Assembly (NCBI RefSeq): GCF_029894125.1
Contig: NZ_JARXYZ010000009.1
Span: 124,001-188,000 of the forward strand
Reading direction: 5' to 3'
DNA length: 64,000 nt
Origin: Kitasatospora sp. MAA19
GTDB lineage: Bacteria; Actinomycetota; Actinomycetes; Streptomycetales; Streptomycetaceae
This document shows positions 48,992-58,079 of this stretch, piece by piece (the first letter of the stretch is position 1; each line of letters opens with the position of its first letter). The notes beneath the pieces were generated by a model that saw nothing but the letters and a program-made list of their open reading frames with translations, was not told where the DNA came from and searched no databases. The position numbers and the translations under genes were made by a program.

Positions 48992-50212
48992 ATGGAGAAC
49001 ACGCCCTTGCTGGAGGGACTGCACGTCGTCGATCTCGCCAGCTTCATCGCCGGACCAGCCGCAGCCACGGTGCTCGGTGACTTCGGCGCGGACGTCGTCA
49101 AGGTCGAACCACCACACACCGGTGACAGCTACCGTGCCCTCAGCCGAGTCCCCCCCAACCCCCACGTCGAAGGGGTCAACTACCCCTGGCAACTGGACAA
49201 CCGCAACAAGCGCAGCATCGAGCTCAACCTGAAATCGCCCGGCGCCCGGCCCGTACTCGAGCGGCTGGTGCGGTGGGCCGACGTCCTGATCACCAACTTC
49301 CCGCCCCGCACCCGGGCCAAGTTCGGCCTGGAATACGACGATCTGGCCTCCCTCAATCCCCGGCTGATCTACGCCGACGTCACCGGCTTCGGCGAGCAAG
49401 GCCCCGACGCACACCTGCCCGGCTTCGACGTCACCGCATTCTGGGCACGCAGCGGCCTGATGGACCTCACCCGCCAACGCGGCGCACCCCCGACCATGAA
49501 CGCGTTCGGCTCCGGCGACCACCCCACCGCCATCAGTCTGTTCGCCGGAATCATGACCGCCCTGTACCGGCGCGAGAAGACCGGCCAGGGCGCACGGGTC
49601 ACCGCGTCCCTGATCGCCGAAGGCGCCTGGGCGGCCGGCATGTGGCTGCAGGCCGTCCTGCTCGGCGCGAAAAACCCCCGCCCCGTCGACCGCTGCGACC
49701 CACCCAACGCCCTGGCCAACACCTACCGCACCGCGGACGACCGCTGGATCCTGCTCGCCTTCGCCAACGAGGACAAACAAGTCCCCCTCTTCCTCCAGGC
49801 CATCGGCCACCCCGAGGCCGCCGAGGACCCCCGCTTCCACGACACCCCCAGCCGCCGTACCCACACCGCCGTGATCGTCGACCTGCTGGACAAGACGTTC
49901 GCCACCCGCCCCCTGGCCGAATGGCGCGAGGTACTCGACGCCGCCGGCCTCACCTACGGAGTCGTCCAGACACTCGAGGAGTGCGCCCACGACCCCCAAC
50001 TCCTGGCCAACCGGGTCCTCGTGCCGATCGACGACGGCAGCAGAGAACCACACCTGACCGTCAACAGCCCCGTGCACCTGGACCAGGAACAGAAGGTCAC
50101 CCCACGCCCGGCCCCCGACCTGGGGGAACACACCGAAGCGGTCCTCACCGAACTCGGCTTCGACGCCAACGACATCGAAACCCTGCGAACCGCCGAAGCG
50201 ATCCCGCGCTAG
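48992..50212 (+). CDS. CaiB/BaiF family CoA-transferase
   Basis: 406 residues, class III CoA-transferase. Begins TPLLEGLHVVDLASFIAGPA, then LGDFGADVVKVEPPHTGDSYR, with the catalytic Asp in the segment AFWARSGLMDLT. Members move CoA between acids, including succinyl-CoA:glutarate CoA-transferase. Directly after a glutaryl-CoA dehydrogenase-like gene it probably activates glutarate or a similar dicarboxylate. ATG with GAGGAA upstream; 72 bp after the dehydrogenase. Substrate inferred only. Confidence 0.84.
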   Translation: MENTPLLEGLHVVDLASFIAGPAAATVLGDFGADVVKVEPPHTGDSYRALSRVPPNPHVEGVNYPWQLDNRNKRSIELNLKSPGARPVLERLVRWADVLITNFPPRTRAKFGLEYDDLASLNPRLIYADVTGFGEQGPDAHLPGFDVTAFWARSGLMDLTRQRGAPPTMNAFGSGDHPTAISLFAGIMTALYRREKTGQGARVTASLIAEGAWAAGMWLQAVLLGAKNPRPVDRCDPPNALANTYRTADDRWILLAFANEDKQVPLFLQAIGHPEAAEDPRFHDTPSRRTHTAVIVDLLDKTFATRPLAEWREVLDAAGLTYGVVQTLEECAHDPQLLANRVLVPIDDGSREPHLTVNSPVHLDQEQKVTPRPAPDLGEHTEAVLTELGFDANDIETLRTAEAIPR

Positions 50213-50336
50213 CAGTGAACCGAGACCGACAGCACCCGCCACCACGCGACGAGCACCTCGGCACCGCGGACGAGGCGCCCTTCGCCGTCAGCGGTCAACG
50301 TCCCATCCCGCACGAGGAAGACAAGGAACCACCACC

Positions 50337-51122
50337 ATGACACCCACACCCACCTCCGATGCCCCCACGGTGCGTACCGAAGAACACGACGGCGTCCTCG
50401 TGATCACCATCGACCGGCCGAAGGTGCGCAATGCCGTCGACGGCGCCACCGCGCGGGCGTTGGCCGACGCGTTCGACCGACTGGACGCCCGCGGCGACCT
50501 GGTGGTCGGCGTGCTCACCGGCGCCGGCGGCATCTTCAGCGCGGGGATGGACCTCAAGGCGTACGCAGCCGGAGACACTCCCGTCATACCCGGGCGGGGC
50601 TTCGCGGGACTGACCCGCTCCCAGCCCCACACCCCGCTCATCGCGGCTGTCGAGGGCTGGGCCCTGGGCGGCGGCACCGAGATGGCACTCGCCTGCGACC
50701 TGATCGTGGCCGCCCAGAACGCCACCTTCGGCCTCACCGAGGTCACCTTCGGCCTCGTCCCCCCTGAAGGGGGCATCGTGCGCCTACCCGAACGCATCCC
50801 CCGCAACATCGCCCTGGAAATCCTCCTCACCGGCGACCCCCTGTCCGCCGCACGAGCCGAACAGCTCGGCCTCGTCAACCACCTCACCCTGCCCGGCGAG
50901 GCACTGGACAAGGCCCTGGAACTGGCCCACCGCATCGCGCGCAACGCTCCGCTGTCCATCGCCGCCGTCAAACGCGCGGTCAACGAGCGGACCGCGTACG
51001 GCGACCAGGACGCCTTCCGTCAACAGGACCAGCTCGTCGCACCGGTCCTCGCCTCCCACGACGCACAGGAAGGAGCGCACGCCTTCGCCGAGAAGCGCCC
51101 GCCCCACTGGGAAGGCCGCTGA
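50337..51122 (+). CDS. enoyl-CoA hydratase/isomerase (crotonase)
   Basis: 261 residues, crotonase fold. Oxyanion-hole block AGMDLKAYA, then AAVEGWALGGGTEMALACD with the first catalytic Glu and FGLVPPEGGIVRLPERI with the second. Both Glu present supports hydratase activity, for example crotonyl-CoA to 3-hydroxybutyryl-CoA. ATG follows GGAACC-type leader, 124 bp after the CaiB gene. Consistent with the step after glutaryl-CoA dehydrogenase. Confidence 0.85.
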   Translation: MTPTPTSDAPTVRTEEHDGVLVITIDRPKVRNAVDGATARALADAFDRLDARGDLVVGVLTGAGGIFSAGMDLKAYAAGDTPVIPGRGFAGLTRSQPHTPLIAAVEGWALGGGTEMALACDLIVAAQNATFGLTEVTFGLVPPEGGIVRLPERIPRNIALEILLTGDPLSAARAEQLGLVNHLTLPGEALDKALELAHRIARNAPLSIAAVKRAVNERTAYGDQDAFRQQDQLVAPVLASHDAQEGAHAFAEKRPPHWEGR

Positions 51123-51172
51123 CCGCGGCCCCACGACAGGCCCTCGTGGCGCGCCCACCGCAGCTCGCCCAG

Positions 51173-51232
51173 CCGGTCCGCCCCACAACCGGTCCGCCCC
51201 ACGGCCAGGCAGCACCACGGCCAGGCAGCACC
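51173..51232. repeat. two adjacent 16-bp-period duplications
   Basis: CCGGTCCGCCCCAC occurs at 51173-51186 and 51189-51202 (16-bp period). It is followed at once by ACGGCCAGGCAGCACC twice (51201-51216, 51217-51232), again with 16-bp period. Both lie in the leader of the acetoacetate decarboxylase-like gene. Confidence 0.8.
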
Positions 51233-51268
51233 ACTGATTCGCACACCACGCAGAACCCAGGTCCGACC

Positions 51269-52006
51269 ATGCGTATCCAAGACGTGCGACAACAGCTCAC
51301 CACCCCGCTGAACGCCCCAGCCTTCCCTCCCGGCCCCTACCGCTTCACCGACCGGGAGTACTTCACCATCACCTACCGCACCGATCCCCAGACACTGGAC
51401 CGCCTGGTCCCCGAACCCCTTCACGTCGACGAACCGACCGTGCGCTTCGAGGTCATGCGGATGCCCGACACCACCGGGCTGGGCGACTACACCGAGGCCG
51501 GACAGGTGCTCTCCGTCGACTACGAAGGCGAGCGCGGCGAGTACAACCTCGCAATGTACGTGGACAACTTCCCCGCCATCGCAAGCGGCCGCGAGATCAG
51601 CGCCTTCCCCAAGAAACTCGGCACCCCGAGACTCACCGTCGACTCCGACACCCTGGTCGGCACCCTCGACTACGGCTCACTGCGGGTGGCCACCGCCACC
51701 ATGGGCTACAAACACGCCACGCAGGACACGAACCAAGCACGCAAGGAGCTCTGTGCCCCGACCTTCATGCTGAAACTCCTGCCCGGATACGACGGCAGAC
51801 CACGCATCTGCGAACTCGTCCGCACCCAGATCACCGACATCACCGTCAAAGGCGCCTGGACCGGCCCCGCCCGACTCCAACTCTTCCAACACGCCCTGGC
51901 CCCCCTGGCCGACCTGCCCGTCCTGGAAATCCTCTCCGCCCACCACGTGCTGACCGACCTCACCCTCGCACCCGCCGAGGTCGTTCACGACTACCTCAGC
52001 GACTGA
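51269..52006 (+). CDS. acetoacetate decarboxylase-family protein
   Basis: 245 residues. The Schiff-base lysine lies in ISAFPKKLGTPRL, preceded by the conserved substrate-channel segment YEGERGEYNLAMYVDN; the N-terminus FTDREYFTITYRTDPQTLDRL is typical. The family decarboxylates acetoacetate to acetone, but many actinomycete members act on other beta-keto or aldol substrates. It ends the glutaryl-CoA-type operon and could remove acetoacetate formed from crotonyl-CoA. ATG chosen where homology begins; the open frame is longer upstream but includes the repeats. Confidence 0.82.
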   Translation: MRIQDVRQQLTTPLNAPAFPPGPYRFTDREYFTITYRTDPQTLDRLVPEPLHVDEPTVRFEVMRMPDTTGLGDYTEAGQVLSVDYEGERGEYNLAMYVDNFPAIASGREISAFPKKLGTPRLTVDSDTLVGTLDYGSLRVATATMGYKHATQDTNQARKELCAPTFMLKLLPGYDGRPRICELVRTQITDITVKGAWTGPARLQLFQHALAPLADLPVLEILSAHHVLTDLTLAPAEVVHDYLSD

Positions 52007-52185
52007 GCCATCCCCGCCACACCGGGGATGACCTCGGCAAGGGAGGGAATCGCGCGGTGAACGACGGCGACGGGGGCGCGGGGCGGACGACCAAGCCCAA
52101 GCGGGCGGACGCCCGGCGGGTCAGGGTACGAGGCCCGCCGGGGAGCATGTCCGCAGGCTGCTCGTGCGTCGGTGCGGTGCGCAGC

Positions 52186-53175
52186 TCAGTTCCCCGTCGG
52201 CATGGTCGAGCGGGCGTACTCGGTGGGCGTCCGGCCGTAGTGCTTCTTGAAGGCTCGGATGAAGTGGCTGCTGTCCGCGAACTGCCAGTGGGCGGCGAGT
52301 TCCGAGACGCTCAACCGACCAGAAGGTGCGGTGAGAGCGAGTCGGGCTTCCTCCAGCCGCCGCCGGCGGATGTAAGCGGTCACCGACTCTCCCACTGCGG
52401 CGAACGCCCGCTGCAGGTTGCGGACGGAGACGTTGAGTTCACGGGCCAGCATCGTCCCGGAGAGCTCGGGGTCGGCAAGGTGGCTGTCCACCAGGTCCTT
52501 CGCGGCCTGTGCGAGCGCGGGAGCCAGCTGGGGTTCCGCGTCGTCGACCCGGCGCCTCGCCACCGCCTTCGCCAGTTCGATGAGCGTGCGGTGGGCCGCT
52601 TGCACTCCCGCCGGCCCGAGGTCGGCGACCGTTGCGTAGATCATGTTCGAGTGGGCCACCAACAGGCGCACCTCGGCGGAGTCCGCCGGCCCGCTGACGC
52701 TCTGCCGTTCCCCGAGCAGTGGTTTGAGCAGGGCGGCGGGCAGGACGACTACTTTCGCCGTCGTGTCCGGCGCCGTCTCGAAGTGCAGCGGTCGTCCGAT
52801 GTGGCGGATGAGGAACTGCCCGGCCGGTACGGTCTGTTCGCTGCGGGCCAGCGGGGCGCCCAGCGTCCAGGAGCCGCGTTTCACGACGTACAGCCGTACC
52901 TGGTCCTCGACGCCGTTGAGGGGGCCCTCGGTCCGGATGGCGGACGCGCCGTGGAGATCGGTGATGGCCACCTCGCCCACCTTGGTGGCGCGGCTCTTGA
53001 CCCGGAAGTCACGCATCGTCGCCGGGCTGAAGGTCGGCAGCGGGAAGCCGTCGCCGATCTCCTTCTCCCAGCCGCTTCGGAAGGTGTCGAATCCCCGTGG
53101 CGCGGGATCCGCGTGTGCGGATTCCCCGGAGGTGGCCCTGCCTGACCCGTCGGCTTCCGCTCCGGCGTTGTTCAT
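52186..53175 (-). CDS. AraC-family transcriptional regulator
   Basis: 329 residues. Middle region resembles the AraC-binding-like domain of oxidase/aromatic-acid regulators (VRLYVVKRGSWTL, GQFLIRHIGRPLHFET). The C-terminal AraC helix-turn-helix pair is clear: LARELNVSVRNLQRAFAAVG and AAHWQFADSSHFIRAFKKHY. Divergent from an SDR gene by about 170 bp, which it probably regulates. The layout is like NphR/FeaR-type activators. Inducer unknown. Confidence 0.85.
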   Translation of the reverse strand: MNNAGAEADGSGRATSGESAHADPAPRGFDTFRSGWEKEIGDGFPLPTFSPATMRDFRVKSRATKVGEVAITDLHGASAIRTEGPLNGVEDQVRLYVVKRGSWTLGAPLARSEQTVPAGQFLIRHIGRPLHFETAPDTTAKVVVLPAALLKPLLGERQSVSGPADSAEVRLLVAHSNMIYATVADLGPAGVQAAHRTLIELAKAVARRRVDDAEPQLAPALAQAAKDLVDSHLADPELSGTMLARELNVSVRNLQRAFAAVGESVTAYIRRRRLEEARLALTAPSGRLSVSELAAHWQFADSSHFIRAFKKHYGRTPTEYARSTMPTGN

Positions 53176-53346
53176 CGACGGTCGTCCTCCGCCTTCGTCG
53201 CTCCGGCGCTGTCCGCGCCCTCTGGCGCAGATGTTCTGCCGGGATGGCGCTGTGGTTCAAGCCTGCGCTGCGCTGATTTTCCTAGGCTCAAGTGGCAGGG
53301 GCAACCCCTCCATCCGACCCCGGTGCACACGCAAGAGGAGAATCTC

Positions 53347-54132
53347 ATGAGCCAACAGAATTCCACCCCCGTGGCCGTCATCACGGGTGCCGGTACCGGC
53401 ATCGGAGCCGCGACAGCGGCCCGGTTCGCCGCCGACGGGTACACCGTGGTGCTCGTGGGCCGCACGGAGGCGACCCTGCAGCGGACCGCCCAGGAGAGCC
53501 CGACGGGTGTGGAGATGCATCCCTGGGTTGCGGACGTCTCGGACCTGGCTGCCGTCGCTGCGGCCATGGACGGGGTGGCCGAGCGGTTCGGACGCCTGGA
53601 CGTGCTGGTCAACAACGCGGGGGTCGCGATTCCGGGCACCGTCGACCAGCTGGATGTGGACAGCTACCGGACCATGGTGAGTACCAACATCGATGGCGTC
53701 TTCTTCGCCTCGCGCGCCGCTCTGCCCCACCTGCGGGCGGCGCATGGATGCATCGTCAACGTCGGGTCCGTGGCCGCACTCCGCGGTGAATGGAACCAGG
53801 CCGCCTACAACATGACCAAGGGCGCACTGGTCAACCTGACCAACTCGATGGCACTGGACCACGGCCACCAGATCCGGGTCAATGCCGTCCACCCCGGCGT
53901 AACGCTCAGCAAGCAGGTCCTGCGCGATGCGCTCGCCGAGGGAACCTCGCTGTACAAGCGCTTCGTGGAGCGCGTGCCCATGGGCCGGCCGGCCGAGCCT
54001 GCCGAGGTCGCCGCCGTCATCGCGTTCCTCGCCGGTCGCGACGCCGGGTATCTCAACGGAGTGCACATACCCGTGGACGGCGGTCTGACCGCCTCGGACG
54101 GGCAGGCCGACCTGTACAGAATCAGTGCCTGA
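53347..54132 (+). CDS. SDR-family oxidoreductase
   Basis: 261 residues. TGAGTGIGAATAARF, NNAGVAIP and an active site with NVGSVAALRGEWNQAAYNMTK give the classical S-Y-x3-K set. ATG chosen with GAGGAGA upstream (an in-frame ATG at 53323 is less likely). FabG-like length and end (LNGVHIPVDGGLTA). It shares an AraC regulator and overlaps the small NTF2-like gene at its stop. Substrate unknown. Confidence 0.85.
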   Translation: MSQQNSTPVAVITGAGTGIGAATAARFAADGYTVVLVGRTEATLQRTAQESPTGVEMHPWVADVSDLAAVAAAMDGVAERFGRLDVLVNNAGVAIPGTVDQLDVDSYRTMVSTNIDGVFFASRAALPHLRAAHGCIVNVGSVAALRGEWNQAAYNMTKGALVNLTNSMALDHGHQIRVNAVHPGVTLSKQVLRDALAEGTSLYKRFVERVPMGRPAEPAEVAAVIAFLAGRDAGYLNGVHIPVDGGLTASDGQADLYRISA

Positions 54133-54418
54133 CGGCGACGACCGAGAGGGGGTGCGCGCGACCACGGCGGCCCTGCACGAGGCCTTCTCCGAGCTGCGGG
54201 TCGAGGTCCTGCACTGCCTCCGGGACGGAGATCTCGTGGCCACCCACAAGCTGTTCCGCGGCAGGCACACCGGCGCATGGTTCGGGATCCCGCCGTCGGG
54301 CAATCGGGTCGAGTTCAGGGTGATGGACCTGGCCTACTACCGGGACGGACAGCCGTTCGAGCACTGGGCCGTCGCCGACGGCGTGAGCCTGCTACGCCAG
54401 ACCGGCGCCCTGCCATAG
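54125..54418 (+). CDS. short SnoaL/NTF2-like protein, possibly N-truncated
   Basis: 97 residues, GTG start overlapping the SDR stop by 8 bp, so coupled. It reads ALHEAFSELRVEVLHCLRDG, RHTGAWFGIPPSGNRVEF and YYRDGQPFEHWAVADGVSLL, matching the SnoaL-like ester-cyclase/polyketide-cyclase pattern. These proteins are usually about 135 residues; the first helix and strand are missing here. Either a minimal version or a truncated gene kept in frame by the overlap. Confidence 0.6.
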   Translation: MPDGDDREGVRATTAALHEAFSELRVEVLHCLRDGDLVATHKLFRGRHTGAWFGIPPSGNRVEFRVMDLAYYRDGQPFEHWAVADGVSLLRQTGALP

Positions 54419-54635
54419 CCCCTTTGCCGCCGCCCACTCCCCGGGCGAATCGGCTCGTCCCGCTTCCCGCCACCCTCCGGGGCCGTGCAGTTCGGCACGC
54501 GGGATTCCGAGGCAACACCCAAATGTGGCACAGGAGTTGAGGCAAGGAAGGATGCAGGCCGCGGTCTCCCGCCTGCGGCTCACGCCCCCACTCCGAAGCG
54601 GTCAAGGAAAGTCAGCCCTCTTCGCGAGAGCCCAC

Positions 54636-54683
54636 TTGCATAAAGCGAGAGGGTCGCCTACATTCATGAGAGTCAACCCTCAT
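54636..54683 (+). promoter_or_regulatory. promoter and operator of the cupin operon
   Basis: TTGCAT (54636-54641) and TACATT (54659-54664) are 17 bp apart, a good -35/-10 pair. Immediately after lies ATGAGAGTCAACCCTCAT (54666-54683), a near-palindrome. The same ATGAGAG half-site stands in front of the TetR gene at 58761-58782, so this TetR protein probably represses here. Confidence 0.65.
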
Positions 54684-54716
54684 AAAGATTGCAGTCTCCC
54701 TTCCTTGGAGGTTCAG

Positions 54717-55175
54717 ATGGCAGACGTCTCAGTGGTCGGCCCGGACGCCGGTGAGTCGATCCAGCTCGGCCCGACCCGGATGCGGATCCTGGAGGACGGC
54801 AGCACGACCGGGCACCGCCTGGGCGTCGGGGAGATCACTCTCGCCCCGCACACCGACGGGCCGCCGCAGCACCGGCACGCCCGGCACGACGAGGGCTTCT
54901 ACGTGGTGTCCGGCGCGGCCCGGTTCACCGTCGGCGAAACCGTGTACGACGCGCCGGCCGGAACGCTGGTCATGATCCCGCCCGGCGCCCCGCACACCTT
55001 CGCCAATCCGACCGACGGCATCACGGTCCTGCTCAACACGTTCACCCCGGACCTGTACGTCAACTACTTCCGGGATCTGCGCGACATGATCGCCGACGGC
55101 CGGCCGCTCACCCCCGAGTCGACGATCGAGGTGATGGGCCGGTACGCCACCGAACCGGCCACCGACTTCTCCTGA
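54717..55175 (+). CDS. cupin-domain protein
   Basis: 152 residues, single cupin barrel. First motif HTDGPPQHRHARHDEGFYVV supplies the His/Glu metal ligands, second motif PPGAPHTFANP the last His. ATG with TTGGAGG upstream. Small quinol/quercetin-type or oxidoreductase cupins bind Fe, Mn or Ni and act on small molecules; the reaction is unknown. First gene of a TetR-controlled cluster with a hydrolase and an MFS exporter. Confidence 0.8.
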   Translation: MADVSVVGPDAGESIQLGPTRMRILEDGSTTGHRLGVGEITLAPHTDGPPQHRHARHDEGFYVVSGAARFTVGETVYDAPAGTLVMIPPGAPHTFANPTDGITVLLNTFTPDLYVNYFRDLRDMIADGRPLTPESTIEVMGRYATEPATDFS

Positions 55176-55259
55176 GGCGCGCGCACCTCCAACCCGCCGC
55201 ACCACGTCCACGCCTGCCGCGCCACGTCCACGCCTGCCGTCCGGCATCCGGGACCAGCA

Positions 55260-55658
55260 ATGATCACGGAGAAAGCCGTGGGCACCACCACGCAGTACAC
55301 CGTCACCCTCGACGGAGTCGGCCCGGTCGAGGTGCCCGTCGCCGACTACGGGTCCGGGCAGCCGTTCCTGCTCCTGCACGGCGGGGCCGGACCGCACAGG
55401 GCGAGGGAGGCCGAGCTGACCCAGACCCGGACGGGAAGCGTCCAGGACCGCCGCGAACCCGGCTGCCTCACCTTCACCGCCTACGAGGCGCGCGATGTCG
55501 CCCGACGCTTCTACCGCTACGAGGTCTACACCGACGCCACCGCGTACGACACCCACCTCCAGGATCCGGCCCGAACAACACGGCCCGCCGACGCGGGATT
55601 CACAGCCACGCCACGATCCGCTCCGTACCCGAGTACCCGAGGGAACCCATCACCATGA
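55260..55658 (+). pseudogene. chimeric ORF: hydrolase start joined to an ABM domain
   Basis: 132 codons. Residues about 10-47 (VEVPVADYGSGQPFLLLHGG) are the beginning of an alpha/beta hydrolase, including the oxyanion His-Gly. At residue about 48 it changes into an antibiotic-biosynthesis monooxygenase pattern: QDRREPGCLTFTAYEARD and RRFYRYEVYTDATAYDTHLQ. Neither fold is complete. The stop overlaps the start of the next hydrolase as ATGA (55655-55658). It looks like a fusion left by an internal deletion, though it could still be translated. Confidence 0.55.
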
Positions 55659-56476
55659 CCGTCTCCACTTCCACCAGCACAACCCGCACCATCGACCTTC
55701 CGGGCGGCCTCGCCGTCACCATCCAGGAGTTCGGTCAGAACACCGAGGGCACCGGCGTGCTCATGCTGCACGGCGGCGCCGGACCGCGCTCGATGGCCGG
55801 GTTCGCCACCGACATGTCGCAGCACGCCTACGTGGTCGTGCCGACCCACCCCGGTTTCGACGGCACGCCCCGCCCGGAATCCACCGACACCGTCGCTGAC
55901 CTGGCCACCGCCTACCTCGACCTGCTCGACGCGCTCGACCTGCGCGGCATCATGGTGGCCGGAAGCTCGGTCGGCGGCTGGATCGCCGCCGAGATGGCGC
56001 TGCGCGACAACGCCGCCCGGATCTCCTGCCTGACCCTGCTCGCCTCCACCGGCATCGCCCCCGAGCCGCCGCTGCAGCTGGCCAACCCCGCCGAGCTCGG
56101 CCCGGTCAGGACCGGCGAACTGGCCTTCCACAACCCGCAGCTGCGCCCGGACCCGGCCGTGCTCGGCCCGGAGCAGCTGGCCGTGCTGGCCGCCAACCAG
56201 CGCACTCTGGCCGTGTACGCGGGCGACCCGTTCTGCTGCGACCCGAAGCTGCGCGGGCGCCTGCACCGGGTCACCGTCCCGGTGCTGGTGATCGCAGGTG
56301 AGCAGGACGGCATCGCCCCGCTGGAGTACGAGCGCGCCCTGGCCGACTCCTTCCCCCACGCCACCTTCCGCGCCGTCCCCAAGGCCGGGCACTTCCCGCA
56401 CATCGAGCAGCCCGCAGCGGTCTTCGAGGCGATCGGCGACTTCGTCGACACCAAGGTCAATCCCGACGGCCGGTAA
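55655..56476 (+). CDS. alpha/beta hydrolase
   Basis: 273 residues. Oxyanion HGGAGPRSMAGF, nucleophile elbow VAGSSVGGWIAAEM, the acid in EQDGIAPLEYE and the His in KAGHFPHIEQP. General esterase/lactonase or C-C hydrolase type; substrate unknown. Translationally coupled to the preceding chimeric frame by ATGA. Lies between a cupin and an MFS exporter under presumed TetR control. Confidence 0.85.
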   Translation: MTVSTSTSTTRTIDLPGGLAVTIQEFGQNTEGTGVLMLHGGAGPRSMAGFATDMSQHAYVVVPTHPGFDGTPRPESTDTVADLATAYLDLLDALDLRGIMVAGSSVGGWIAAEMALRDNAARISCLTLLASTGIAPEPPLQLANPAELGPVRTGELAFHNPQLRPDPAVLGPEQLAVLAANQRTLAVYAGDPFCCDPKLRGRLHRVTVPVLVIAGEQDGIAPLEYERALADSFPHATFRAVPKAGHFPHIEQPAAVFEAIGDFVDTKVNPDGR

Positions 56477-56578
56477 CGGCCACCAGCACGAAACCGCGCC
56501 CGCCGTGCCGCACCCTTCGCGGACCGGCGGGCGCGCCAGGTATCAGGACCGCCCCGCCACTCACCGAGGAGGACGGAC

Positions 56579-58072
56579 ATGACAACACCTCATCCCCTGA
56601 CCGACGGCGGGCGCCGGCGGGGGCAGCTGGTTCTGGCGGTGTGCTGCCTGAGCCTGCCGATCACCGCCTTGGACACCACCGCCGTGAACGTCGCCCTGCC
56701 TGCCGTCGGCCACGATCTGCACGCCTCGGTCAGCGGCCTGCAGTGGACCGTCGACGGCTACACCCTGGCGGTCGCCGCCTTCATGATGCTCGCCGGATCC
56801 ACCGCCGACCGGATCGGCCGGCGCCGGGTGTTCCAGGCCGGACTGGCCCTGTTCACCGCCGGCTCGCTGGCCTGCTCCCTTGCCCCGACCCTGGGGTGGC
56901 TGATCGCCTTCCGTGTCGTCCAGGGCCTGGGCGCCAGCATGCTCAACCCGGTTGCCCTGTCGATCATCACCCACGCCTTCCCCGATCCGCGCGAGCGTAC
57001 CCGCGCGATCGGGCTCTGGGGAACCACGGTCGGTCTGTCCCTGGCCGCCGGCCCGGTGGCCGGCGGCCTGCTGGTCGCCTCGGCCGGGTGGCGATCGATC
57101 TTCTGGATCAACATCCCGATCGGTGTGGCCGCCCTGGTGCTCGCCGCGGTGTTCGTGCCCGAATCCAGGGCCGCCACCACACGACGGCCGGACCCGGTCG
57201 GCCAGCTGCTCGTCGTCACCATCCTGACCTCGCTGATCTTCGCGATCATCGAAGGCTCACGCCGGGGCTACGGCAGCACCCCCATCATCGGCCTGTTCGC
57301 CCTGTCCGCGGTCGCGGTCGCAGCGCTGCCCGGCTACGAACGCCGCCGCGAGCAGCCGCTGGTCGACCCGGTGTTCTTCCGCTCGGTCCCGTTCACCGGC
57401 TCCTTCGTCATCGCCGTCACCGCGTTCCTCGTCCTGTCCGGCTTCCTCTTCCTCAACACCCTGTACCTCCAGGAGGTGCGCGGCTTCAGCGCGCTGCACG
57501 CCGGCCTGCTGACCGTGCCCATGGCCGCCGGCATCGCGCTCGCCTCACCGCTGTCAGGGCGCCTGACCGCCGCGCGCGGCCCGCGCCCCCCGCTGGTCGC
57601 CGCCGGCCTGCTGATCGCCGCCGCGGCGCTGATGCTGACCACGCTCGCCCCGACCACGCCCTGGGCGGTCCTGCTCGCCGCCTACGTGCTGCTGGGCACC
57701 GGCTTCGGCCTCGTCAACACCCCGATCACCAGCACCGCCGTGGCCGGCATGCCGCGCTCCCAGGCCGGGGTGTCCGCCGCGATCACCACCACCGGCCGCC
57801 AGGTCGGCAACAACCTCGGCGTCGCAGTCCTCGGATCGATCGTCGCCGCGCACACCCGTGCTCCGGACCATGCCGGAATCGCCGCCGCCAGCCACCCGGG
57901 ATGGTGGGTCCTGGCCGCAGGCGGACTGGTGATCGCGGCGATGGGCCTGGCGATCACCACACGCCGCGCCGTCGCCACCGCCACCGCCACACGGGTCGCC
58001 ACACGCGTCCCGACCGATCCCTCGACCGCCTTCAGCAGCGCGCCCAGGATGCGCGGAGGCGCGCAGGCATGA
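56579..58072 (+). CDS. MFS transporter, DHA2 (14-TMS drug:H+ antiporter) family
   Basis: 497 residues with about 14 membrane segments. Family signatures: ITALDTTAVNVALPAVGHDL in the first helix, WTVDGYTLAVAAFMM, GSTADRIGRRRVF (motif A) and TTVGLSLAAGPVAGGLL (motif C). Such proteins export antibiotics, dyes or other hydrophobic compounds using the proton gradient. ATG with GAGGAGG upstream. Convergent with the TetR gene only 8 bp away, which is likely its regulator through the operator at 54666. Confidence 0.88.
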   Translation: MTTPHPLTDGGRRRGQLVLAVCCLSLPITALDTTAVNVALPAVGHDLHASVSGLQWTVDGYTLAVAAFMMLAGSTADRIGRRRVFQAGLALFTAGSLACSLAPTLGWLIAFRVVQGLGASMLNPVALSIITHAFPDPRERTRAIGLWGTTVGLSLAAGPVAGGLLVASAGWRSIFWINIPIGVAALVLAAVFVPESRAATTRRPDPVGQLLVVTILTSLIFAIIEGSRRGYGSTPIIGLFALSAVAVAALPGYERRREQPLVDPVFFRSVPFTGSFVIAVTAFLVLSGFLFLNTLYLQEVRGFSALHAGLLTVPMAAGIALASPLSGRLTAARGPRPPLVAAGLLIAAAALMLTTLAPTTPWAVLLAAYVLLGTGFGLVNTPITSTAVAGMPRSQAGVSAAITTTGRQVGNNLGVAVLGSIVAAHTRAPDHAGIAAASHPGWWVLAAGGLVIAAMGLAITTRRAVATATATRVATRVPTDPSTAFSSAPRMRGGAQA

Positions 58073-58079
58073 TCCGTCG

